Assembly: GCF_000003815.2 (NCBI RefSeq)
Contig: NC_049992.1
Span: 20,210,983 to 20,274,982 of the forward strand
Origin: Branchiostoma floridae
Lineage: Eukaryota; Chordata; Leptocardii; Amphioxiformes; Branchiostomatidae
DNA: 64,000 nt
Direction: 5' to 3'
Shown: positions 10,676 to 21,990 of the stretch, piece by piece
How positions within the stretch are numbered: the first letter of the stretch is position 1
Layout of the letters: each line of letters opens with the position of its first letter
Notes under the pieces: model-generated
The model's input: the letters and a program-made list of their open reading frames with translations, nothing else
Told to the model about the DNA's origin: nothing
Databases searched by the model: none
Position numbers and translations under genes: made by a program

Positions 10676-12002
10676 GTGCATAAATGTGAAAATAATGTGG
10701 ATTTTGAGCAAACTTCCATGAAAAAGTGATACAATGTAAAATATTTTGAGGTTCAGCGGCATCTCATTTTATGACATAAGTTGACATATGATCACATAAA
10801 ATAACACTTCACATTTTTGGAAGGTGGCACAGATATTCAGGTTAAGGCCACAGCAAGTAAATTTTATGGATGATATCAGCACGCGCATTGATTTTCGCCT
10901 GATTTCAGAAAAAAAAACAAGATTTTCTTTTCTTCTGCAGAGATGGTCAACATGACGATAAAGTAGCAAAATGAGCAAATATATAGTGTTGTTTAATTGT
11001 ACTTGTAGAAGTGACACTTAAGAGGTACCCAGGATTGTAGTTGTAGAAATGAAACTTATTGGATAGTTGTAAAATTGACACCAATATGGAAGCTATGAGT
11101 GTGGTTACCAACTTTGGTGGTGAGGACAGTCTACCACACTAGTGTCACTTTTACCACAGTTCATGTCTTAAATAGAGGAATGCCTTGTTGGCTCTGATGC
11201 CATGTTTTGCCCCTTTAATTCTTTTTACAACAGTCATCACAACGCAATGGTGCCTATTTTTGAAAATGTAGTCATCTTTTTTTTTTCACCCATCTTGTTT
11301 TTTTCGCCCTATCGCACTATCGCAATCTCAGCATGTAGTTATTAACAATGGATGTTTAATTAAAGACCAGAAATCTGGGCGCAGGGAACTAAACTATAAA
11401 AGACTATCTCTTACCAGCATGCCAGTTCCCAAATTGACTCCTCATGTAATCCCAACATTATAAATGACTTAGACCCTGCATGGGATCTGGCTACTAAGAA
11501 CAAAGGCTTGTTGTTACAGCAGACGACAAAAAGAAATTTGCATATCAACTGACAATAAGATTTAAAAAGTCCTGTCCACAATTCTTCCAAGAAATCATTT
11601 CAGGCAAAGATAAAAGACCCAGATAGTTTCTGGAAGCATATAACCCAATGCAGTACAGTTCAGGTGTTCATGGTTTGTTTTCACAAAAGAGCTGGGCCAT
11701 AATGTTGTAACAGGGCCTTTAGTTTCAAATCCTTGTTTGAACTAAAAGATCAGCCCCTGTCAGGTATGAACTACTATTTTGCAGTGTAGTAGACTTGGAC
11801 TCCGTATGACTGTACAAAATGTATCTGGGTCAAAACACTTCCAGGCAGACCATGACCAGCTATACTTTTTAATTTTTTAAAGCTGACTTGTGAAGCTATA
11901 CTGAATTGTGTGTAGTCATAAATTGTGTGTAGTCATACTTTAATTCATTATCTGTTCAAGACTCCTGGCTTTTTTTTTAATTATTTTGAAAACTAACTCC
12001 AA
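10676..12002. other. Intron sequence, nothing recognised
   Basis: The left part of the large intron between the GCC2/GCC3 exon and the fibrinogen exons. No further Cys-rich exon with acceptable borders and no repeat family was identified. Confidence 0.5.
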
Positions 12003-14230
12003 TACTTGCTAATCTGTATTCAGATTCAGATTTATTGGTTCTTGGCATGGCAAATGACATTATAACTGCCACATGAAATGTGCCACGAATTACATTCCGT
12101 AAAATCCTTAAAAGTCAAAACAATTTACAAACATGCATAATCACATTTTGTTTAAAAACCAAGACGTTGACACTGGATTAAATATAACAGTGGCGGAGGG
12201 ACAAAAATGGACACAACTATGTCAGCAAACAATAACGTACGTAAAATTTACAAGAAAAACGTAACTGCATGTATATTCTGTACAGACGCAGTACTAGTGA
12301 CCTATCGCCACAGAGTCACCATCTTGATAGAGCAATTTCATTGCTCTAGGAACAAATGAGAGTTCATGTCTCTTGGTCTTACTCTTTGTCAGTGCCCGAT
12401 AGCGCCCTTCGAGACGGAGGTTATAGCAATTGTTCTGAGGTGGGGCAATGAACTCGTTCAGAGGAGAACTACTGTCCTGGAGTGTGTTGCGCAAAGTACT
12501 GAGCGTAGCAAGGTCACGTCTACTGGACAGTGAAGGCAAAGAGTCCGCAGGAATTCCGATCAGTCTCAGACATCGCTTCTGAACTTTTTCCAACATGTCG
12601 GAGAGGTACTTCGGTAGCCCTCCCCACACAGGGCTGGCATACTCCAGTGAGGGGCGAATGAATGTCAGATAAATCTGGAGCAGGACATCAGTAGAGAGAC
12701 CAGCCTTCTTTGCAGCCGCAAGGTAATATACACGTTGCGGGACTTCGTCAGCATGAAGTGAACGTGTTCATCCCAGGTAAGGTTGGCATTGATGTGTACT
12801 CCAAGTAGTTTGAAAGACGTAGTCCTCTGAATCACGTGACCAGATATTGTCGGATGAGGAGGGACAGGAATGTTTACCTCCTTCATTGCACTGATTACCA
12901 TGTCCATTGTCTTTTTCCCATTTACCTTGAGAGTGTAGTCCTCCCCCCATTCAACAATGGAGTCAAGTGCCTTCTGTGTTTGACCAGGAAGTGACGCCAT
13001 TAGCATTTCAGAGGTTGTCAGATCGTCCGCATATTTGACAGGAACAATGGGCCTTGGCAACCTTGCATCCAAGGTATTTATGCAGATGACGAAAAGCGTT
13101 GGTGACAGAATACCACCCTGTGGAACACCCGCGAGGACATCGTGGGACTTAGATACACAGGGGCCCCACTTTACCTTCTGTGTACGTCCTTCCAGATAGC
13201 TGCTGATGCTCATCCATAAGGACCGCCTGATGCCCATGTCGGCTAGACACATTAGCAGTTGACTGTGACTGATGGTGTCAAAAGCACGGGAAAAGTCGAC
13301 GAACACAGCATGAACGTCCAGCTTCGGGTTACTGTTTAACGCTTCGTGCCACGATTGGAGGGTGTGTATTAGCGCAGTAACCGTAGACCTTCTTGACAGG
13401 AAGCCTGTTGAGACGGTGCGAGACCTCTGGCAGTGTCCTGTAGCAGGGCATCACGGAGCAGCCCTTCATACACTTTCCCGACGCAGCTGACAAGCGAATT
13501 TTGTCGGTATTCCGATGGGAAATGTGGTCGTGGCTTCTTAGGCACTGCTGTAACTACAGCCTCTTTCCACTGCAGCGGGAAAGAGGAGTCCTGGAGACAA
13601 GAATTGAAGACGTCACATAAAACAGGACCAAGTTCTTCATGATACTGTTTTAGTACCCAGGAAGGAATGAGGTCCGGCCCAGCGGCTTTCCTCCCATTGA
13701 GCCGGCGCAGTCTGGCCTTAACCTGCCCAATACTGAACGGTGTGGGTGTATTTTGCGAGAGCTTGTGCTCGACATCAGCCAGCGCTGGAACAGCACGGGT
13801 CACCTCACTCCACACAGAACCGAAATGCTCTGCAAGCGTGTCACACTCAATTTTCATCACGTTGATGTTGGGATTGGAGACATCCTCCTTAACAGAGTCC
13901 ATCCCATTAGGGACTTGATTGACTTAAACCAGTGTCTTGGACTGGAGTTTTTCAGGTTAGCAACTTCTTTTTCATAGTACTGCCGTTTGGCTTGCTTGAT
14001 ATGCTTGGCCACAGAATTCCTTAACTTGGAGTACAGAGCGACGTTTCCGGAGCGGAATGCATATTGTCTCTCTGCAAGCAACTCCTTAATCCTCACAGTC
14101 ATCCACGGTTTGTCAACGGTTGAAATCTTGACCTTCTTAACAGGTACAGCTTTGTCAAGTATTAGCCTGCCTCCACTGATGTGAACACCATGGTGGCTGG
14201 GAAAAAAACTGGGGGCTGGTAGTTTACTTT
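12003..14230 (-). mobile_element. 5'-truncated CR1/L2-like LINE, ORF2 remnant
   Basis: Read on the minus strand: the EN-RT linker (DKPWMTVRIKELLAERQ, about 14090-14140), the RT start with NGRKAAGPD (near 13700), then VFVDFSRAFDTISH (about 13265-13310), GVPQGGILSP (near 13110), and YADD at 13022-13033 followed by KLLGVHINANLTWD. The C-terminal PKYLSDMLEKVQKRCLRLIG segment ends at a stop at about 12294. A frameshift near 13400 splits the ORF. The 3' UTR ends in a short AATCTGAATCTG repeat (12003-12030), a type of tail seen in CR1/L2-group elements. It lies in antisense in the intron of the cysteine-rich gene. The clade assignment is from motifs only. Confidence 0.85.
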
Positions 14231-14269
14231 AGCCGATTTTATTGGGTGATTTATAGAACCATGGTCTTT

Positions 14270-14425
14270 AACTGCAGTACCTTAAGTAGCTGGTCCGAGG
14301 CACATTATCTAAATTGACCTTCGTTTTCTCAACTCCTACCAGCCTACCAAATTTCATCAGTATCCATCTAAGGCATCTCGAGTTTTGCCGTTAAGACACA
14401 AACAGAGAGAGACAAACAAGCCAAA
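14270..14425. repeat. Solitary copy of the dispersed 'CCTACCAAAT' repeat
   Basis: Matches the units inside the elements near 51.4 and 63.5 kb: CAGTACCTTA, then CTTCGTTTTCTC, CCTACCAAATTTCATCAG and TCTCGAGTTTTG in the same order. A single diverged unit. Confidence 0.6.
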
Positions 14426-14489
14426 AGATAATTTTCTGGTAAAGGTAGTAACCTCCCGGTAACAGTCAGACGTTACCTAAACTACAAAA

Positions 14490-14980
14490 AATACATTTTC
14501 TTGTTTATCTTGTTTAGCTTCCCCGGCCCCACAGAAAATTTATCTTCCAGGAAGAATATTATTTTCTCCCCAAGAAATGTTAGAAAAATGTGCTTGTCCA
14601 TAGGGCAAGCAAATTTTTTCTTGTTAAGTTTTTGAGAAAATTTGTGATTTGTTTATTTGTATTTCTTAAAATGCCTTTTCTTGTTTATCTTGTTTTGCTT
14701 CCTCACAGAAAATTTATCTTCCTGGAAGAAAAAAAAAAACTTTGTATTTCTTAAGAGTTGAATCTGGTTAAAAAAACAAGAATTTCCAGATTTTTTTTTG
14801 GATTGTAGCAAAAAATAAGATTTTGCTTAAATGTCTAAAAAAAATTTGCAGTTTCTCGTTTTGCTTGATTTTTTGTTTTTACATTTCTTCCTGCAAGAAT
14901 ATTTTTTCTTCATACAAGAATTGTCCTTGGGATAAGCGAAATAAGAAAAAAAATCATTTTTGGTAGTGTAGATGTTCTAC
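14490..14980. repeat. T-rich low-complexity block with an internal duplication
   Basis: The phrase TTTTCTTGTTTATCTTGTTT, then GCTTCC and CAGAAAATTTATCTTCC, occurs near 14498 and again near 14668. The rest is poly-T/A-rich intron with no coding signal. Confidence 0.6.
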
Positions 14981-15047
14981 AAACTTATGATTATGTTATA
15001 ACCGTGAGGATAAAACTAAAAAAAAAAAAAACTGCTATCTACCCCAG

Positions 15048-15172
15048 ACTGTCAGGATATCTTCGTCATCGACGAGACCACGCCCAGCGGCGTGTACACG
15101 GTGGATCCATAGGACAACCTGGGCAGCTTCTCGGTCTTCTGCGATATGGACACGGACGGCGGCGGCTGGACG
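15048..15172 (+). pseudogene. Fibrinogen-domain exon 1 with in-frame stop
   Basis: Acceptor CTACCCCAG, donor GTAAGT. It encodes DCQDIFVIDETTPSGVYTVDP, stop, DNLGSFSVFCDMDTDGGGWT, the standard start of a fibrinogen-related domain with its first two cysteines. The stop TAG (15110-15112) stands where the family usually has a hydrophobic or polar residue; one base change (for example from TTG) would make it. Confidence 0.85.
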
Positions 15173-15275
15173 GTAAGTCTGGCCATTAAATAGTATGTCC
15201 AATTCGGCTACACTTATGCACGTTATTCTGTTATGGCATATCCTAGAGTTTTAGCTTGTTTTCTTGCTCTTAAAG

Positions 15276-15540
15276 TTGTTCCAGAGACGCCAAGATGGAA
15301 CAGTGGACTTCTACCGAAACTGGAGGGACTACAAGAACGGCTTTCCTTCCAACCTGACCGGCGAGTTCTGGCTGGGGAATGACAAATTGTACCGCCTGGC
15401 CGTGCAGAAAGACTACCAGCTCAGGGTGGATATGGAGGATGTGGAGGGGAACACGGCGTACACGGCTTACAGCATGTTTTCCATCTCGCCTGAATCGCAG
15501 AACTACATACTCCACATCGGGTCCTACAGTGGTACTGCAG
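15276..15540 (+). CDS. Fibrinogen-domain exon 2
   Basis: Phase 0 start after TCTTAAAG: LFQRRQDGTVDFYRNW, NLTGEFWLGNDKLYRL and YQLRVDMEDVEGNTAY are the hallmark blocks of the fibrinogen-related domain. Ends phase 1 at GTGAGG. No lesion. Confidence 0.92.
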
Positions 15541-16074
15541 GTGAGGTATTTGTCAGTTGCAGCAATGATCTTGAAACGATATTGTACATAAATTGAATCA
15601 TATGACCCTGCCTTTGAATTGAATTTAAATGTTCTAGGTAGATTGGCAAAGATAAATATGGTAGATTCATGTCTCCAAGCTTTTATCAATACATACATAC
15701 ATAGTCATACTCTATCGTGTTATTTACAGTATTAACAAAGTTCGGCTTTCAGTGTGCATGATGTAAATGTATTGTATAAATGTTTACGGTAAAATCAACA
15801 TTTTTTTTTTCATTTGCGCGTACCAAATAAGTAAGGGGTACTTTGTGAATGGTAGAGTGGCGTTATATCGAAAGAAAACATCTATGGCATAAAATCGGGG
15901 AAAAAGATATTAAGCCAAAGATGTGCAATTGCTTATAGAGACATGGATATCGGAGATAAGCACCGTTAACCAGTCATAGCTTATTTTAACTTTCATATCC
16001 CATGATAATTTAAAGATAATGCAAGACACGTGAATCACGTGTTGCTTGTATCAATATATTTGTCCTTTTCACAG

Positions 16075-16316
16075 GGGATAGCCTGTCGTACCATGACGGG
16101 AAATCATTCAGTACCAAGGACAGAGACAACGACCACAGCTCTGACAACTGTGCTCAGAGGTTAAAAGGTGCGTGGTGGTACCTTGCTTGTCACTTCTCCA
16201 GCCTAAACGGACTGTACCGCCTGGGGTTTCACGCGAACAACATGGACGAGGTCAACTGGTACGGTTACAACTACTCCTTGAAGCGCACGGAGATGAAAAT
16301 CCGGCCAACTCCATAA
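16075..16316 (+). CDS. Fibrinogen-domain exon 3 (C-terminus)
   Basis: Opens after TTTTCACAG with [16 protein letters not shown], then the calcium loop [11 protein letters not shown], the [15 protein letters not shown] ligand-side block, and ends [11 protein letters not shown]. Both C-terminal cysteines of the domain are present. The calcium residues are kept, so the module itself looks functional. Confidence 0.92.
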
Positions 16317-17537
16317 CTTCACACATTATATTGCATTGTTAATGCCATTGGAGCTGATATTAAATATATGTAAAAGGTTAGCTGTTAATCTCAGTATCGA
16401 TGTTTTGATATTATACATGTATGCCTATGTATCTTGATGACATATACCCGTTTGTGAAATACAATATCGACGTCATTCCTACAACAATGTGATCAACTAG
16501 CAACTTCCATTACTTTCAATTTACTTTAAATCGTACGCTTGAAGCAAAAGAATACGATCGGAAGGAAGGTTTATTCTGAAATAATGTTGAAATCTATCAT
16601 TACCTCTAAGACTTGTCTCTTTAAGCAATATAAAAGATAATTCTTATTGAATTACTTGTCTTCATAGTCCCAATAACTTCTTGAATGTTGTTATGTCCTG
16701 AATCTAATTTTTGGTTATTCTACATTTTTGGAAAGATGCGAGTCTAGGAATAGTGATTATGTCGTAGAAGTAAACGTTGCACCCATAGAATATGCATATG
16801 GCTTTCTTTTTTATAATGATACTTATTATTACGTCAGTAGATATAGGCACACAATGTCCCTTTGGTCACAGATAAAACCAAGTTTATTTACCAGAATGTT
16901 CTGACAACATCCGAATTCGAGTTTTCCGGAAAATTGGAAGATATCAAGTCTTTTATTGTGACTCTGTCGTAAAGGTAGACGCCGTGCCAAGTAGTTTTGC
17001 TATTTTTATATTTTCTCTGGAAGTACGTAACATTACAAGTATAGTCTGTACAGTCAAGTCGTTGGAATAAGCCATTTCAACACCTTCTAAACACATAATT
17101 GATCTTGGTTATTGAGAATGATAAAATTAGAGCACAATAGAAATACTTCACCCTTGCAGTAATACACATCGGCCATAGTTATTAAAGATGCAGTTGAAAA
17201 CCAGTTGGCTGTACAGCAGTGATGACATCACATTCTTATCACCATAAAGGTTCTCTTTGGTAATTTCCAAGCCCGTGCATGCCTCCATTTTATATTTGTC
17301 CTTTCTTGGGCATCATATGTATCTCTTTGGTAGTTTTTTCTGTTCCTTTATCATTTTTAGATAAAAGACTGAGATATCCGTAGACCCACACAACTAGCAC
17401 AGACTTACAGCCATCTTAAATGTACAAAAGCCTGCTAATGATTACCTTTTGTGGTGTTCTTCAGAAAGGTGAAACGAATATGTGATAAGCGATCAGATCT
17501 GTCAGAGTCAAATACATATTTCAGATATGAACTTCAT
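16317..17537. other. 3' flank, nothing recognised
   Basis: Presumed 3' UTR (AT-rich, ATTAAATAT at about 16360) and intergenic DNA. No ORF, repeat or RNA signal was recognised. Confidence 0.5.
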
Positions 17538-17795
17538 AGGTTGTGAACATATGAACAGCAGAGTAGGTTGTGAGCACATGAACAGCAGTGTAACTTGTGA
17601 GCACATGAACAGCAGTGTAGCTTGTGAGCACATAAACATCAAAGTAGGTTGGGAACACGTTAACAGCAGAGTAGACTAGCCAAGGGAGCACATAGATAGC
17701 AGCCTGGGTTTGGAGCACATAAACAGCAGAGTAGGTTGGGAGCATATAAACAACAGAGTAGGTTGAGAGCATATAAATAGCAGAGTAGAGAAACA
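17538..17795. repeat. 27-bp minisatellite, about 9-10 units
   Basis: Tandem units of about 27 bp with core GAGCACATGAACAGCAG followed by GTAGGTT. The left units are regular and the right ones drift (GAGCATATAAACAGCAG). Because 27 is a multiple of three, both strands stay open over part of it, which makes a spurious repetitive ORF. Confidence 0.9.
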
Positions 17796-18232
17796 GTCTT
17801 TAAAGCACATCAATACCAAGCTCATATTTTAAAAAACAGCACACATGTATCTCAAGCATGCCCATTTTATGTGTCACACATGCACACATCTATCTGCATA
17901 TTGAGATTTTGAGAATGTAGATGTTCATCATTGAAACCTATATCAGAACGTAATATTCATTTCTTTGATCAAACATATACCCACATATCGATAGGTTAAG
18001 GTAAGTAAATCTTAGACCCCAGTTTTGTACAGTCGAAAATCTAATAATTTAATAGAGGAAATACTATCTGTACCCTTTTAGTGGATGCCCATGCATATTC
18101 TAATAAAGCAAAATTGCAACTGTTAAATGAGCTTCTGTGTTTAATATCGCACCAGTGTTACATGTCAGATAGGTGTGTAAGTATTTGACATGAAAATAAA
18201 GAAACTGGCACATATTCCTATTGGAGTTCAGT
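17796..18232. other. Intergenic, nothing recognised
   Basis: AT-rich with no recognised feature. Confidence 0.4.
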
Positions 18233-18560
18233 CTATTTCAGTTCCTCCTCTTGGAGGTGACACCAGTGTCTCCATATGTTCCTGTCCAGTATGATTACAC
18301 GGAGGTCGTTGGTCTGCAAACCTGTATCCTCCAGCAGTGGTTTCCTGAGTGTGGCCAATGGACGACCACGCCTAGGCCAACGCGGCTCGTTTGGTTCTAA
18401 AAGCAAGACCTCTCCTGCCATTTCCTCATGGCGCACCACGTGCCCTCTCAAACGCAATCTTTTACTGCGGACAATCGTCACTTTTTGCGGCAGGGACCAT
18501 AAAGTTCTTTGTTGGAGATGTGGCTTCTCACTCTTCTCAGAAATTCACTCCTATTTGAGT
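18233..18560 (-). mobile_element. 3' end fragment of a LINE ORF2
   Basis: Minus strand: ISNKELYG, an indel, then VRSKRLRLRGHVVRHEE, RRGRPLATLRKPLLEDTG and DRNIWRHWCH before the stop. This is the usual C-terminal tail of non-LTR retrotransposon ORF2 proteins (LR-GH-x-R, RRGRP, D-x3-W). It is severely 5' truncated, with one frameshift near 18485. Confidence 0.75.
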
Positions 18561-19043
18561 AAAATAGAATTGATAATGTGAATGTAATAATATATAATAA
18601 GAAGACATGTGGTGTTTAAGTCTTAATCATTGATTTTATACAAATATCTATACATGGAAATAACGGTTTACATGCAGAAAAAGATGCCAGAAGTAACCAC
18701 TTATTTCTCAATATATCAGCTTCGAGTCCGTGATACAAGGCTAGGCCCCGCCTTATGGCAATGTCTAATAGGCACTATTTCGAGATAATACATTAGGTAT
18801 AATGACTGATTATTAGTTCGTTGATAAGTGCACGTGCACAGTGCATTTGGTGCTCGCTGATCTGCTAGACTGCAATGTGTAAGTTCACTGTTAGACAGTC
18901 ACGATTAAAATTTTTCATTTGAAATGCAGTCTAAAAACAAAGTTTTATTAAATGTTTACACTATTCATTGAATCCTTTTTACCTGTTTCATACACAACTA
19001 TATTTCTGTGACCCTACGATTACCAGCTCATGTTTAAAATTGG
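18561..19043. other. Intergenic, nothing recognised
   Basis: No coding or repeat signal was recognised. Confidence 0.4.
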
Positions 19044-19118
19044 GTATGTATGTATGTATGTGTGTGTTGTGTGTGTGTGTATGTGTGTGTGTGTGTTTGT
19101 GTGTGTGTAGAAGTATAA

Positions 19119-19158
<40 letters not shown>
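19044..19158. repeat. Compound microsatellite (TATG)n(TG)n(TA)n
   Basis: A run of GTATGTATGTATG, then TG-rich repeats, then about 14 TA dinucleotides. The TA tract is able to form a hairpin, and its length is unreliable in assembly. Confidence 0.95.
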
Positions 19159-19159
<1 letters not shown>

Positions 19160-19783
19160 CTGTACAAGGTACAAATTGTAAGCCTTGAAAATACCAAAGC
19201 GGCAATACTAACATTACAAAGTTGGGCCAAAAGTCATATTTTTACGAGCTTGAAGCATCCTATTGCTTTCATGCTGCCAAAGCGCTGAAACTAATTTTAC
19301 TAAACATTTCATAACCATTTATAAAAAGGCAAAATGTGGGTCTATACAGGTCTTGTTTAGTTTTGACGAAACGTTCGAAGGTGTTGCAGTGACACAAGGT
19401 ATGCCAAATTCCGTACTTAAGAGATGCGAAAATTGAGGATAATGGCCGGAAAATTTGATTTGCCTGTTACCATTGCAACAAGGAGTTTTGATCTAAAATT
19501 CTATATTCAAGTTGAACATGCTGCAACAATGATCTTCTCCAGCCGTTTACAACGGATTTGTACTGTTCCAACAGTGTGCTTACATGTAATGGATGCTTTA
19601 ACTAGTAAAATCCATTTGTGTTAAACAAAACCAACATTTTACAAGTCGAACGGAAACATCTCCTTATTGGGAATCTGCCTAATTCCGACCTACATGCTAA
19701 ATCAAGACTTTTTCTAGATTCCAAGAATATATTTTTGCAGAATTGGTTGTGTGTAACTTCGATCGGAGATGTTCTAGTATCGT
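19159..19783. other. Intergenic, nothing recognised
   Basis: Left of the TTAA-flanked element. Only short unremarkable ORFs. Confidence 0.4.
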
Positions 19784-19787
19784 TTAA

Positions 19788-21573
19788 CCCTCAATCCACC
19801 ATACCTTTTTTGCGACGTAGATTACCGTATGGAATCAGGACCGACCACATAATGTTTTGTACGAACATATATTTTTTGGTTACACCTTTTGTGATTTGTA
19901 TAATTTTATTAATCTTTGTGGGGCAGTTTGGCATGATTAAGTGAGGATAATACTAGCTCCTTATCATAATTTATGCAATGGTAATGGGAACCACATTTTG
20001 CACTAAAGCTGCTCAGACGGGGATGTTTTTTTATGCCTGAACCAAGTTTATTGTTGTATAGTCCCTAAATGGCTTATGCTAGGGCCATCAAAACTTGGTC
20101 CCCTTTATATCTTCATAGCAAACAATTTAAGTGCATAGAAAATGTTCATCATTTCTCATGTTACCATGGCAACGGAATTCTGACAGGCATATTTACTATG
20201 ACATTTTCTAATTTTGGCTTAAACATTCAAATTTAAAGGTTTTCTTAGCAAACCACACTTGTTCATGACATGAAATTTAACGTAAATTTTATGGTTGAAT
20301 ATTTATAATTTATACAAATTTCATGACGTCATAAGCCAAAATCCAAGATGTTGGCCAATTTGATCAAGATGACGTCATGGCGTCGTCATATAACATGATA
20401 ATGACACAAAAGTCGTTACCATAATTTTTTTTTCACATGTACATAATTCCCTGAACATTTCGTGATCATACGATAAGTAGTTTAGGCGTGGGTCTCAGAA
20501 GTTTGTTTAAAAAATGCTGGGGTCAGCTTTAACCCCACTGGATCATACATACACTTTCTAGGATAACTCAATCAACAATGAGCCAATCTTGATAAAAACG
20601 TATGAGAAGTTATAACTTAGACTTAGACTTAGCAGCTCCCACGTCGTGCGACGCATGAGGCAGTTAAAAAGATTCCAGCCCGCTCTGTCTACAGCCAGTC
20701 TCATCGCATCCTTCCATCTCTTGCCAATTGGCAGGAGATCTCTGTCAACTGTCTGCTGCCAGCTCATTTTTGGGCGTCCCCTCCGTCTCCGACCTTGAGG
20801 TTTCCACTTAAGAACTTGGTGCGCAAATCTCTCGGGTGGGAGTCGGACCACATGTCCTAGCCAGTCAACCGACCGATGATGGAGGACACTGGTTGTTGCT
20901 TGTTTGTGTTCTTACGTCTTTGTTTGAGTCAAAGTCACTCCATTTGATCCCCAAGATCTTCCTCACGCACTTGCTGTCAAAGGCGTCAAGCTTCTTCTCA
21001 TGGCTGGTTTTCAGATTCCAGTTTTCGGAACTGTGCAGGAGAGTGGACAGGACGTTGCTGTTGTAAAGGCGTAGTTTTATTCCAAGGGAAAGTTTGTTAC
21101 ACCTCCAGATCTTTCCCAGTTTGTTGAATGCTGCTGAGGCCTTTCCAACCCTACAGTCCAATTCCTTATCTATTTCCCCGTTGTTGTTAATAGAGCTTCC
21201 AAGGTAAGTGAAATTCTCAACCACTTCTACTTCATCCTGAGCGATGAATACAGCTGTTGCTGGTGGGCGGGCTCCTGACAACATGTTCTTGGTCTTTTTC
21301 GTACTGATCTTAAGGCCAATACTAGCTGCTGAGGAACCTATGTCACTCACTACCGGCTGGAGCTCTTGGGTGGTTTCTGCTAGGGCGGCGATGTCATCTG
21401 CAAAGTCAAGATCCGACAGCTTCTGTTCTTGTACCCACTGTATACCCTAGAAGTTATACGACATATATAAAAACAAACTCATGGGAGGAAATTTGTTTTC
21501 AACCAAAAAGTCCTAATGGCACATATAAATATACGTCTGGGGTCAGTTTTGACCCCGAATGGTGGTTTGAGGG
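19788..21573. mobile_element. TTAA-flanked (piggyBac-type) non-autonomous element A
   Basis: TTAA at 19784-19787 and 21574-21577 flank the ends CCCTCAATCCACCAT and ATGGTGGTTTGAGGG, inverted repeats starting CCC/GGG as in piggyBac-type elements. Near the ends are short GGGGTC...GACCCC palindromes (about 20518-20540 and 21538-21556). The interior (20160-20400) matches element B (25.8-26.8 kb) in opposite orientation: CCATGGCAAC, AGGCATATTT, GGTTTTCTTAGCAAAC, ATGACGTCAT, AAAATCCAAGATG. No transposase is present. It was later split by a LINE insertion. Confidence 0.85.
20615..21448 (-). mobile_element. LINE ORF2 fragment inserted in element A, 10-bp TSD
   Basis: Flanked by the direct repeat AGAAGTTATA (20605-20614 and 21449-21458), so this is a genuine single insertion. 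Minus strand: WVQEQKLSDLDFADDIAAL (the RT catalytic F/YADD region), then GLKISTKKTKNM, VENFTYLGSSINNNGEID, IKLRLYNSNVLSTLLHSSE and a C-terminal GRRRRGRPKMSWQQTVDRDL tail. One frameshift falls near 20865. The 3' end is a short GTCTAA repeat (20613-20632). Severely 5' truncated; the layout suggests an RTE- or CR1-group LINE, which I cannot decide. Confidence 0.85.
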
Positions 21574-21577
21574 TTAA

Positions 21578-21990
21578 TTCCGCAGTACTCCCAATATGGT
21601 TATACCTGAGTTGTTGGTATTATCGGTACTTCTTGATTTTGACAAAATGATGTCAATGAATGAGCGCATGTAAGCAATGAATTATTATTTCAAAAGTAAC
21701 AAATTGTTTCTTAGATCTAATCAAATTAAGAAAAGGGTTTTATTTACCACGAAAACCTTAAAAACTCGTTATAAAAGTCAAAATTAATACAATATGTAAC
21801 ATATGATGAATGATGGTGAATGTAACATAGGTTAAAAAAACCGTTGCCAGAGCAACATAAAAAGCAAAGTTTTAAACCGTTAGCGTTGCAACTAAAAAAA
21901 AAATTCTGCTTTAAAAGCCACAGCTTCGATGGACTGGAGTTGATGGTTTGTAATCACCAGGGTCTTAAACGCCATATTATATTGCAAGTT
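21578..21990. other. Intergenic, nothing recognised
   Basis: Short stretch between element A and the SINE with no signal. Confidence 0.4.

Larger units (their letters stand above)
6404..16316 (+). pseudogene. Furin-like / ephrin-receptor-like / fibrinogen-domain gene, broken copy
   Basis: Eight exons join in consistent phases: 6404-6606, 7363-7521, 7802-7897, 8283-8426, 8964-10675 (interrupted by a transposon), 15048-15172, 15276-15540, 16075-16316 (TAA). Seven introns are phase 1 except the one before 15276, which is phase 0. The product would be an extracellular protein: an N-terminal segment, furin-like Cys repeats, about four 50-residue GCC2/GCC3 (ephrin-receptor-like) repeats, and a C-terminal fibrinogen-related domain of the lectin/FREP type. 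Three lesions break it: a net 7-nt deletion (stop at 9185-9187), an 880-bp mariner-like insertion in the same exon, and TAG at 15110-15112 in the fibrinogen domain. No signal peptide exon was found, so the 5' end is incomplete. Everything else (splice sites, cysteines) is well kept, so the damage is recent or allelic, or in part a sequencing error. Confidence 0.75.

Noticed and set aside
17482-17772. Repetitive proteins encoded over the minisatellite
   Set aside because: An open frame is forced by the 27-bp period; no start context, splice or domain.
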